Shown piece by piece: positions 1 to 6,799 of a stretch of 64,000 nt of DNA. The stretch covers positions 1,426,001 through 1,490,000 of the forward strand of contig NZ_JACHMP010000001.1 of the NCBI RefSeq assembly GCF_014204985.1, given 5' to 3'. The notes below the pieces were generated by a model that saw nothing but the letters and a program-made list of their open reading frames with translations, did no database searches and was not told where the DNA came from. This DNA comes from Streptosporangium becharense (GTDB lineage Bacteria; Actinomycetota; Actinomycetes; Streptosporangiales; Streptosporangiaceae). A program made the translations under genes and the position numbers. Within the stretch, counting starts at the first letter, position 1, and every line of letters begins with the position of its first letter.

Positions 1-1
1 C

Positions 2-103
2 AAGATGTGCGGGGACGACAAGGACACGGTCTTCTACATCGGGAACCAGGCCAAACGCCAGCATGTGTTCAGCGTGCTTGGCCTCTTCTACCCACCGCGT
101 TAG
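2..103 (+). CDS. 3' end of an unidentified gene (partial)
   Basis: Only the last 33 codons are inside the window; the gene starts upstream. The frame is open from base 2 and stops at TAG 101-103. The visible protein end contains YIGNQAKR and finishes with GLFYPPR, which looks like coding sequence rather than a chance frame. Its stop codon overlaps the stop of the convergent DUF488 gene, so the two genes share their last bases. I do not recognise the family from so short a tail. Confidence 0.45.
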   Translation, partial: KMCGDDKDTVFYIGNQAKRQHVFSVLGLFYPPR

Positions 104-546
104 AGTATGCCCGGCAGGCGCCGACGGACCTGGTCCAGCACCACCGAGCGGTGACAGCGTCGCTCGTCCGCCTCGAAGCAGAGCACGGCCACGAGGCCTT
201 TCTGCGCCCATACCGCGATCTCATCCATCGCGGCTTCAGCCTCTGAAGAGGCGACGTGGGCCGCGTAGTTGTCCCGGGCCTCAGTGAGTTCGGCCGCCGA
301 GCCGGCGAAGCCCGCACGGTTCCACCTGGGGTTGCCGAGCTGGGGCATGTGGACATATTCGATGCCGTTCTCGGCCATAGCGGCTGCCAGTCGCCGCTTG
401 CTGAGACCCGGCTTGCGAGAGATCGGATTGAGGCGAACGTCGATCAGCGTTGTCAGGTCATACGCCAGCGCGTCCTTCACGACCGATTCAAGATCTCTTC
501 CCTCGTAGCCGATACCCACAATGCCGGTGTCTTGGTCCGAGAACAT
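100..546 (-). CDS. DUF488 family protein
   Basis: Predicted protein of 148 aa. It opens with a short beta-strand and IGYEG turn (residues about 9-16) and carries near its end the signature CFEADERRCHRS (about 123-134), with the paired cysteines and His-Arg typical of DUF488. The biochemical role of this family is not settled. The ATG at 544-546 is preferred over an in-frame start 64 codons upstream because the family homology begins there. It is convergent with the truncated gene at the window edge and divergent from the nucleotidyltransferase at 754. Confidence 0.8.
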   Translation of the reverse strand: MFSDQDTGIVGIGYEGRDLESVVKDALAYDLTTLIDVRLNPISRKPGLSKRRLAAAMAENGIEYVHMPQLGNPRWNRAGFAGSAAELTEARDNYAAHVASSEAEAAMDEIAVWAQKGLVAVLCFEADERRCHRSVVLDQVRRRLPGIL

Positions 547-753
547 GAGTGGCAGCCTCTCACACGTGTGATCGCGGTATCTCTCTACCCTTGGCCGAAG
601 GTTGGTCACCAGTTTTCGACATGCCGTGGCCCCTCGATCGACCGCGATCGGGACGACGAGGCGCGAGGATCGTGCCCGCCGCGGCGGGATGCCGTCTGCT
701 CCGGCAAGCGCCACCGCGTACGGCACGACCGACAGCACGAGGAAAGGCGAACA

Positions 754-1596
754 TTGATTTCTTCACGTGAGATCGACCCCGCCCGGGAGCCGTGGAGTCT
801 CGCGCGGCACTTCGCGAATCGACTGGCCGACGCCCTGGACGGCGTTCTCCGCGATGTCGTGGTGATAGGGTCCGCATCGCTCGGGGACTGGCAGGCGAAC
901 AGCGATATCGACCTCGTCTGCACGGTCGGGCGGGAGCTGGATTCACAGGCGCGTGACGCCGTCTCACCGCTGCACGGGAATTCCTGGAATGAATACGGTC
1001 ACACGATCGACGCGATGTACGTGACGAGCGACGCTCTGGCCAAGGGCCCCGAAGGCATCCCGTCCGTCGTGGCGTCGGTCGCCGGAACTCTGCAGGCCGA
1101 GTCGACGGACGGACCGCTGAACTGGGTGACCTGGCTCAACATCGTGCAGTCCGGTGTGAGCGTTCCGCTCACACCGGACGGCGTGATGACGACGGTCGAT
1201 CCGCAGGACAGCGGGATCCCCATCCGGGAGGAAACCCTGCGCGAAGGGGCTGTCAGGTTCTCCCGCGCGAATCTGGACGAGTACTGGCGCAACAGGGCCG
1301 ACCTGTCCGAACAGATGTATCCGCAGCACAGAGCAGATCAGTCGGTACCGACGTTCGAGATCGAGTGGATGTCCCTGGGACCGGCTCGCCTGCTGGCGAC
1401 CGTCCTCACCGGACGCATCGTCTCGAAGTCGGAGGGCGGGGAGCTGGCCGCCGACAGGTTCCCGGAGTTCGGCCCGCACCTTGAACGGGTGCTGGACTCC
1501 CGCAGGGGGGTGGACCCCGCAAGGACGTGGGATCGCGGCGACCTGGAGCGTTCGCTCGAACTCGCCCGCGCCTGCGTGCGACTCGGCACGGACTGA
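754..1596 (+). CDS. Nucleotidyltransferase-domain protein, AadA-like architecture
   Basis: Protein of 280 aa. Residues 39-55 hold the nucleotidyltransferase signature, GS followed about ten residues later by SDIDLV, whose two aspartates bind metal. The C-terminal helical half includes LTGRIVSKSEGGE, a stretch seen in aminoglycoside adenylyltransferase-like proteins. It probably transfers a nucleotide to a small molecule, but the substrate cannot be read from the sequence and resistance should not be assumed. The TTG at 754 is chosen because AGGAAAG lies about eight bases before it and no better in-frame start follows before the catalytic motif. Longer upstream starts would run antisense through the DUF488 gene. 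Confidence 0.7.
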   Translation: MISSREIDPAREPWSLARHFANRLADALDGVLRDVVVIGSASLGDWQANSDIDLVCTVGRELDSQARDAVSPLHGNSWNEYGHTIDAMYVTSDALAKGPEGIPSVVASVAGTLQAESTDGPLNWVTWLNIVQSGVSVPLTPDGVMTTVDPQDSGIPIREETLREGAVRFSRANLDEYWRNRADLSEQMYPQHRADQSVPTFEIEWMSLGPARLLATVLTGRIVSKSEGGELAADRFPEFGPHLERVLDSRRGVDPARTWDRGDLERSLELARACVRLGTD

Positions 1597-1652
1597 CCGC
1601 ACGGACTGACCGCACGGACACCCGGGGCCTGTACGGGCAGAGCGGAACAGGC

Positions 1653-1800
1653 TCACCGGATGGCGCACCTGCGGCGGCACAAGAGCTCCTGATGCATGTG
1701 TTCGGTGCTGCGAAGTGCGAGGGCGGCCATCGTCAGCGACGGATTGGAGGTGCCCCAGCGAGGGTGGAAGAATACGGGCCGGAAGAAGGCTCCGAGTGTT
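1653..1800 (-). pseudogene. C-terminal remnant of a GMC-type oxidoreductase
   Basis: On the minus strand one frame contains SNPSLTMAALALRSTEHM, which closely matches the NPSLTIAALA-type helix ending glucose-methanol-choline oxidoreductases such as cholesterol oxidase. The residues just before it do not match the expected FPT segment, and no FAD-binding N-terminus is present, so this is a decayed fragment. It sits in the 445-base stretch between the nucleotidyltransferase and the GNAT gene, in which I see no intact gene. The identification rests on one short motif. Confidence 0.4.
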
Positions 1801-2041
1801 CCCAGAATGAGGCCGGGCAGCAGGGCCTGGAATACATGAGCCTTCAGAAAGCCAGAAGGCTGGGATACTTGAAGGACCAGCGGCGGCGGAAGGTTTCCCC
1901 GGCCGACGCACTCGGCGAGTCCCGGTGTGACACCTGCGTTCACAGCAGCACGCCACGTTGTCCGGCGGTGCCCCACACCGGACGGTGCGCTCGATCGATA
2001 ATCACGTTGCGACGCCCCGCGGTATTCGTGACCATCGAGGC

Positions 2042-2632
2042 ATGAGACCGCGACCGGTGATCGATCTCGGAGAGGTCGTCCTGCGGCGTTGGCGGCCGGA
2101 GGACTTCGAGACCCTGTTCCGGCTGATCGAGGAGTCACTGGATCATCTCCGCATGTGGCTGCCGTGGGCGGCCGGGCACAGCAGCCAGACCACCGCCGAC
2201 ACCCTGGCCCGCCACGAGCTGCGCTGGGAGCAGGGTGAGGCCTACAACTACGCGATCGTCCACCGCGGCACGGTCGTCGGCAGTTGCTCGCTGTTCGGCG
2301 GTGCGGAACCCGGCGGGTGGGAGGTCGGATACTGGCTGCATCCCGCCGCCACCGGTCACGGCCTGGCGACGGTAGCCGTCACGGCCCTGACCGAGCAGGC
2401 CTTCGCACTGCCGCAGGTGGCCTACGTCGAGATCGTTCATGATGCCGCCAACGCCGCCAGTGGCGCGGTGGCCCGGCGTGCGGGTTTCCATGAGGTCGGC
2501 CGCCGGACTCCCCAGCCGCCGCCGGCTCCCGGGGACGACGGCGTCGATGTGGTCTGGCGGCTGTCACGACCCGCGCGAAACCTGACTCGGACCGTTCCCG
2601 GCGGGCGAGGAGAACAGGCCGGGCACGAGTAG
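2042..2632 (+). CDS. GNAT family N-acetyltransferase (RimJ/RimL-like)
   Basis: Protein of 196 aa with the layout of ribosomal-protein-type N-acetyltransferases: N-terminal VVLRRWRPEDFETLF, a middle strand GGWEVGYWLHPAATGHGLAT (about 98-117) for acetyl-CoA pyrophosphate binding, and ANAASGAVARRAGF near the end, the usual NxxSxxVxxKxGF-like helix. It should acetylate an amino group, on a protein N-terminus or a small molecule. The ATG at 2042 is used because homology starts directly after it. GAGG lies only one base upstream, which is too close for an ideal ribosome site. It stands alone, downstream of decayed sequence. Confidence 0.8.
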   Translation: MRPRPVIDLGEVVLRRWRPEDFETLFRLIEESLDHLRMWLPWAAGHSSQTTADTLARHELRWEQGEAYNYAIVHRGTVVGSCSLFGGAEPGGWEVGYWLHPAATGHGLATVAVTALTEQAFALPQVAYVEIVHDAANAASGAVARRAGFHEVGRRTPQPPPAPGDDGVDVVWRLSRPARNLTRTVPGGRGEQAGHE

Positions 2633-2684
2633 AGGTGCGGCACCGGCGGGCTCCGGTGATCGGGTGATCCGCGGGCCGGGCCGG

Positions 2685-2854
2685 TCACAGCGGAGCGCCG
2701 CCGAACCTGATCTCGTTCCCTTCGGGATCGCGGTAGACGGCCTTGCGCTCCGTTGGAGGAGGTCTCCCGCTCTGCGGGGACGATCCCCCGCTCGGCGATC
2801 CGCGCGACGCGCGCGTCGAAGTCGTCCACGAAGATCATGTGGATGGCGTGGCCG
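2685..2854 (-). pseudogene. Frameshifted C-terminal fragment of a VOC (glyoxalase-like) protein
   Basis: Immediately after the oxidoreductase stop codon, and in the same frame, the minus strand reads GGHAIHMIFVDDFDARV and onward to about base 2757. A shift of frame then continues as KAVYRDPEGNEIRFGGAPL and stops at 2685-2687. Joined, these form the last 55 or so residues of a vicinal-oxygen-chelate domain, with the typical DPEGN turn. The N-terminal half and a start codon are missing. It is therefore a truncated and frameshifted relic, perhaps left by a deletion that brought the oxidoreductase gene next to it. Confidence 0.6.
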
Positions 2855-2856
2855 CC

Positions 2857-3828
2857 TCACACGGTGATGACGACCTTGCCCCGCGTGTGGCCCTCGCCCA
2901 CGTACCTGACCGCGTCGGGGGCCTCGTCCAGCGGGTACGTCCTGCCGACGACCGGGGTGAGCCGGCCGGTCTCGATCAGCTCCGCCAGGAGACGAAGGTC
3001 CTGCTCACGCGGTATCGACATCAGCATGAGCAACCGGTGGCCCACGAACGGCGACAGCAGCACCGCCCGGAGCTGACGGTCGATGCTGCCGATCCACCGC
3101 CCGCCGCCCTCACCGCCCATGATGACGAGCGTCCCGCGCGGGGTGAGGACCCGCCGCAGCCGGGACAGCGGGCGGTTGCCCGCGATGTCGAGGATGAGGT
3201 CGTAGCGGGACGGCAGGTCGGTGAAGTCCTCGCGCGTGTAGTCGATGACGTGGTCGGCGCCGATCGAACGGACCAGGTCCGTCTTGTCCGGGCCGCACAC
3301 GCCGGTGACCTCCGCGCCGAACGCCTTGGCCAGTTGCACCGCGAACGTCCCCACCCCGCCTCCGGCCCCGATGACCAGCACCTTCTGGCCCGGCTGGACC
3401 GCGCCTCGATCGCGGAGACCCTGCAGGGCCGTCTGAGCGGACACCGGTACGGCCGCCGCCTGCTCGAAGGTGAGACGGGACGGCTTCGGCGCGAACTTGT
3501 CCTGCCGCCCGCGGGCGTACTCGGCGAAGGAGCCCTCGCAGGTGCCGAACACCTCGTCCCCCGGCCGGAAGCGGGTGACGTTGCGGCCCACCGCCTCCAC
3601 CCGGCCCGCCACGTCCATGCCGCGTACCCGTGTCTTCGGCGCGCGCAGCCCGAAGCCGAACAGGCGCAGCAGGTACGGCCGGCCCGTCACGAGGTGCACG
3701 ACGCCCGCGTCGACGCCGGCCGCGTGCACCCGGACGAGCACGTCGTCGTCCCCGGGCACCGGCGGGTCGATGTCCCCGAGCTTCAGCACGTCGGCCGGGC
3801 CGTAGGTGTCCTGGACGATCGCCTTCAT
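2857..3828 (-). CDS. NAD(P)-dependent medium-chain alcohol dehydrogenase/quinone reductase-like protein
   Basis: Protein of 323 aa, a normal length for the zinc-free quinone-oxidoreductase branch of medium-chain dehydrogenases. The N-terminal GroES-like domain (about 1-120) includes GMDVAGRVEAVG. The Rossmann domain carries the nucleotide-binding loop VIGAGGGVGTFAVQLAKA (about 150-167). The clustered cysteines of the structural-zinc lobe are absent. It probably reduces a quinone or an enone-type small molecule using NADPH. Its ATG overlaps the stop of the upstream XRE regulator by four bases, so the two are translationally coupled, and a membrane protein precedes both. Confidence 0.85.
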   Translation of the reverse strand: MKAIVQDTYGPADVLKLGDIDPPVPGDDDVLVRVHAAGVDAGVVHLVTGRPYLLRLFGFGLRAPKTRVRGMDVAGRVEAVGRNVTRFRPGDEVFGTCEGSFAEYARGRQDKFAPKPSRLTFEQAAAVPVSAQTALQGLRDRGAVQPGQKVLVIGAGGGVGTFAVQLAKAFGAEVTGVCGPDKTDLVRSIGADHVIDYTREDFTDLPSRYDLILDIAGNRPLSRLRRVLTPRGTLVIMGGEGGGRWIGSIDRQLRAVLLSPFVGHRLLMLMSIPREQDLRLLAELIETGRLTPVVGRTYPLDEAPDAVRYVGEGHTRGKVVITV

Positions 3829-4055
3829 GAGTTCTCCTCAGCGCTGCCGGGGTACTGGAACACGTCGTCGAGCGGGACCCCGAACACCCGCGCGATCTGG
3901 AAGGCCATCTCCAGGGACGGCGAGTAGCGGCCCTGCTCGATGGCGATGACGGTCTGGCGGGTCACGCCGATGCGCTTGGCCAGCTCCGCCTGGGTCATCT
4001 CGCCGTGGGTGAACCGGAGGGACCGGATCGAGTTGGTGACCCTGGTCGGCTTCAC
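3825..4055 (-). CDS. Small XRE-family (YozG-like) transcriptional regulator
   Basis: Protein of 76 aa made almost entirely of one Cro/C1-type helix-turn-helix, with the run TQAELAKRIGVTRQTVIAIE (about 21-40). Such compact regulators usually repress their own operon. Two GTG codons lie back to back; the second, at 4055, overlaps the stop of the membrane protein upstream by four bases and is preferred. It lies between that membrane protein and the oxidoreductase in a tightly overlapped operon. The inverted repeat at 4488-4528 ahead of the operon is a reasonable candidate operator. Confidence 0.85.
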   Translation of the reverse strand: MKPTRVTNSIRSLRFTHGEMTQAELAKRIGVTRQTVIAIEQGRYSPSLEMAFQIARVFGVPLDDVFQYPGSAEENS

Positions 4056-4480
4056 CACGGCCAGAAGCCACGGCGGTAGGCGACGATCTTGGCGACGGAT
4101 CCGAGGATCGCGGACAGGACGAACGCCAGGTAGAGCACGTTGGCGATCCAGAACTGGTCCACCCGGGCCATCGCCAGGACACAGGCCACGACGCCGCCGA
4201 CGACGACGAACGACTGGCCGGCGTGCTCACCGAACCGGTTGATCTCCCGGTCGCGCTGGTCCCTCTGGCCCGCGTCCTGGGGGGCCATGGCCGCGGCCAC
4301 GACACGGAGCACGATCCCGGCGAGGATCGCGGCGCCGATGGTCCACAGCATCGCCGGCACATAGGGCACCTCGGCGAGCGGGGTGGAGCCCGCCCGTACG
4401 AGGAGCAGGGTGAGGTACGTCGCGTAGGCGGCGGTGCTGACCCCCGCCATGATCCACGCGAGCTTCTCTTCGAACGGCAT
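4052..4480 (-). CDS. Small integral membrane protein upstream of XRE regulator
   Basis: Protein of 142 aa with four hydrophobic segments, around residues 6-24, 39-60, 88-105 and 112-132, separated by a charged loop rich in Asp, Gln and Arg. No enzymatic motif is visible. Proteins of this kind often sit directly upstream of YozG-like regulators, which here follows with a four-base overlap. I chose the ATG at 4480 because MPFEEKLAW resembles the usual start of such proteins. A GTG at 4507 in frame would add nine residues; neither has a clear ribosome site. Function unknown; it may sense or protect the membrane. Confidence 0.65.
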   Translation of the reverse strand: MPFEEKLAWIMAGVSTAAYATYLTLLLVRAGSTPLAEVPYVPAMLWTIGAAILAGIVLRVVAAAMAPQDAGQRDQRDREINRFGEHAGQSFVVVGGVVACVLAMARVDQFWIANVLYLAFVLSAILGSVAKIVAYRRGFWPW

Positions 4481-4487
4481 GCCATGA

Positions 4488-4528
4488 ATGTAAAGCAACG
4501 TGGACACGATGTCTAATTTTCTTTACAT
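4488..4528. promoter_or_regulatory. Inverted repeat, candidate operator of the XRE operon
   Basis: ATGTAAAG at 4488-4495 is repeated in inverted orientation as CTTTACAT at 4521-4528, with 25 bases between. It lies just ahead of the membrane protein-XRE-oxidoreductase operon and is AT-rich compared with its surroundings. Position and symmetry suggest an autoregulatory operator; this is inferred, not shown. Confidence 0.4.
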
Positions 4529-4599
4529 CAAACGACGCGACTCACGGCCGACGAATCGTGCCGGGCACACGTGCCGTACGCCGGCCGCCGCGGGCCGGC

Positions 4600-4859
4600 G
4601 GACCATTTCGATCACGACGATGAGCGCGAAGCCCATGCCGAACATCTTCCCGCCGCTCCGGCCACCGGCGACTCCGGGTTCAGCGCCGGTGGCCCTGCCC
4701 GGCGGCCAGGAACCACACGACGACGACGGCGAGCAGGGCGACGGCCGCGGCCACCCGGAAGGCCAGAGCGGCGATCGGGTTGAGCGGGGCACCCGAGTTC
4801 ACATATACGAAGACTGTTCCAAAAACTGCGCCGATCAACATAGCGGTCATCCGTTGCAT
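4600..4859 (-). pseudogene. Frameshifted small membrane protein
   Basis: An ATG at 4859 opens a frame with two hydrophobic segments (MTAMLIGAVFGTVFVYV and a second after LNPIAALAF) that stops after 59 codons at 4680. In another frame the sequence continues with GGKMFGMGFALIVVIEMV, which looks like the next membrane segment of the same protein. The simplest reading is one membrane protein broken by a frameshift near 4690 and degraded further downstream. A genuine 59-residue protein at 4680-4859 cannot be excluded. Confidence 0.4.
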
Positions 4860-4927
4860 GGAAAGCACCGTACAAGCGGCTTGATCCGAAGGGCGGGAAC
4901 GACCAGAACGAGCCCTCTCCCGGCGGG

Positions 4928-5260
4928 TCAGCCCCGCCCGGGAACCTCCATCTCCCCGAGGAGGGACCAGTCGTCCTGCAGGATCGTCGCGTTGACGATT
5001 CGGGGCGTCTCGGCGAGATGCGGCGGGAGCGTCCGCTGCGCCTGCTTGAAGTGCTCGGACCGCACGTGCTCCGCCCCGGCGTCGGCGTCGCGGAAAGCCT
5101 CGACCAGGACGTACTCGGACGGGTCGTCGACGCTGCGGGACCAGTCGAACCACAGGCAGCCCGGCTCGGCGCGGGTCGCCCGGGTGAACTCCCCGGTGAT
5201 CTCGGGCCACCGGTCGGCGTGCTCCGGCAGCACCCGGAACTTCGCGGTAATGAAGATCAT
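4928..5260 (-). CDS. Antibiotic biosynthesis monooxygenase (ABM) domain protein
   Basis: Protein of 110 aa, a single dimeric alpha/beta-barrel ABM domain. It opens with MIFITAKFRVLPEHADRW, has the conserved EPGCLWFDW strand (about 32-40), then EYVLVEAFRD and an HFKQAQ helix. The family oxygenates or otherwise binds small aromatic molecules and, despite its name, is common outside antibiotic clusters. The ATG at 5260 is supported by AGAGGAAAC just upstream. An upstream in-frame start would add fourteen residues without homology. It stands alone between a decayed membrane gene and a membrane protein of unknown role. Confidence 0.8.
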   Translation of the reverse strand: MIFITAKFRVLPEHADRWPEITGEFTRATRAEPGCLWFDWSRSVDDPSEYVLVEAFRDADAGAEHVRSEHFKQAQRTLPPHLAETPRIVNATILQDDWSLLGEMEVPGRG

Positions 5261-5370
5261 TTGTTTCCTCTTCGCAGATGGATGGTGGGGGTGCACCCCC
5301 ACACGGCCCGCCGACGATGCTAACGACTGCCCCGCCCACCCGGTGTGAGGCGGGTGGGCGGGATGGGGAT

Positions 5371-5922
5371 TCAGGAGTAGGCGGCCACCATGCCGACGAC
5401 GACCCCGACGAGTGAGACGGCCACCAGGAGACCACCGAAGGCCACCGCGGCGCGGCGGCCCCGGCGCACCCCGAAGACGTACATGACCACGTACGGCAGG
5501 AAGGCGAACACGCCGACGCCGAGGAACGGCAGGGTCAGCGCGGCGAGGATCCCCGGGGTGCCGGTGGGCACCGCGCGGTCGCCCTCGGGAGTGAGCCGGG
5601 CCCGTTTGACGTCACCGGCGGAGGAGTCGGGCGAGGCGTCGACCGGGATCGCCGCTCCCCCTCCGTCTGGCGTGAAACTGCCCTTGCAGTCGTAGCGGCC
5701 CTCGCCCAGGTCCTCGCACGAGACGACGGTGAGGGTGCCGGGGGTGCCGACGGAGCCGGTCGCCAGCTTCAGGTCGGACACCGCGGACACGAAGGGCAGC
5801 ACGCCCAGGCCCACCCAGAGCAGCAGCAGTATCGTCATGCCGATCGGGCCCGGCGTGCGGCCGGGGCCGGGGCGCGGCCCCGGCTGGAAGGCGCGGGCGA
5901 GGTTCTCCAGCGCGTCGCTCAT
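5371..5922 (-). CDS. Hypothetical membrane protein
   Basis: Protein of 183 aa. A proline/glycine-rich cytoplasmic start is followed by a membrane segment at about 28-48. An extracytoplasmic domain of about 75 residues has two cysteines (VVSCEDLGEGRYDCKG) that could form a disulfide. Two more membrane segments lie at about 126-148 and 158-180. No enzymatic motif is seen and I do not recognise the family. It starts seven bases after the acyltransferase stop, so the two are probably cotranscribed, which might place it in envelope maintenance. Confidence 0.7.
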   Translation of the reverse strand: MSDALENLARAFQPGPRPGPGRTPGPIGMTILLLLWVGLGVLPFVSAVSDLKLATGSVGTPGTLTVVSCEDLGEGRYDCKGSFTPDGGGAAIPVDASPDSSAGDVKRARLTPEGDRAVPTGTPGILAALTLPFLGVGVFAFLPYVVMYVFGVRRGRRAAVAFGGLLVAVSLVGVVVGMVAAYS

Positions 5923-5929
5923 GGGAACG

Positions 5930-6682
5930 TCACGGCGCCTTCCGTGCCGCCCTGGCCTCCGCCTCCTCGGCGTCGAGCTTGGCGGCCTCCTCCGGGGTCG
6001 GCGCGGTGCCGCCGAGGTGGCGGGGCTGCCACCACACGCCCGGCGGGATCTCCGGGTAGCCCCGCTGGGCCTCGTCGAGCATCGTGCTCATCCGCCCGCG
6101 CAGGTCCGTGGTGACGGCGTCGTAGTCGTCGCCGCGCTTGGGGGTCATCGGCTCGCCGACGACGATGGTGATCGGCACGTGCCGCTGGAGCAGCCTGCGG
6201 GGACGGCCCTTGGTCCACAGCCGCTGGGTGCCCCAGAGTGCGATCGGGATCATCGGGACGTTCGCGGCGACGGCCATCCGGACCGCACCGTTCTTGATCT
6301 CCTTGACGGTGAAGGACCGGCTGATCGTGGCCTCGGCGAACACGCCCACGACCTCGCCGCCGCGGAGCGCCTTCAGCGCCGCGCCGAACGCGGCGGCGCC
6401 GGCCGCGCGGTCGACCGGGATGTGGTGCATGCCGCGCATCAGCGGACCGGAGATCCTGTGGTCGAAGACCTCCTTCTTGGCCATGAAGCGCACCAGGCGC
6501 CCGGCGGGACGCGCGGCCAGGCCCGCGAAGATGAAGTCGAGATAGCTGATGTGGTTGCTGACCAGCACGGCTCCGCCGGTACGCGGGATACGGTCGGCAC
6601 CCTCGATGCGGATCTTGAGGTCCAGCGCGCGGAACATGGTCAACGCCGCCCCGATGACCGGGGGGTACACGATCTCAGCCAT
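5930..6682 (-). CDS. 1-acyl-sn-glycerol-3-phosphate acyltransferase (PlsC family)
   Basis: Protein of 250 aa. It carries the acyltransferase catalytic motif NHISYLD (about 42-48, the HX4D pair), a second block FAEATISRS (about 114-122) in the position of the usual FPEGTRS, and IPIALWGTQRLW further on. These point to transfer of an acyl chain from acyl-CoA or acyl-ACP to lysophosphatidic acid or a related lysolipid at the membrane. Block III reads EAT where EGT is normal. It is the first gene of a two-gene unit with the small membrane protein downstream. Confidence 0.85.
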   Translation of the reverse strand: MAEIVYPPVIGAALTMFRALDLKIRIEGADRIPRTGGAVLVSNHISYLDFIFAGLAARPAGRLVRFMAKKEVFDHRISGPLMRGMHHIPVDRAAGAAAFGAALKALRGGEVVGVFAEATISRSFTVKEIKNGAVRMAVAANVPMIPIALWGTQRLWTKGRPRRLLQRHVPITIVVGEPMTPKRGDDYDAVTTDLRGRMSTMLDEAQRGYPEIPPGVWWQPRHLGGTAPTPEEAAKLDAEEAEARAARKAP

Positions 6683-6799
6683 GGCTGAACCGTACCCCAG
6701 CCCTCCGCCCCCCGGCCCCTCCCGCCCGCCCCCTTCCTGACCGGCCGCCCGCCGTGCGGGAGAAGGGTCGTCCGGGAGACGCGGGCCCGGACCCGTGTC

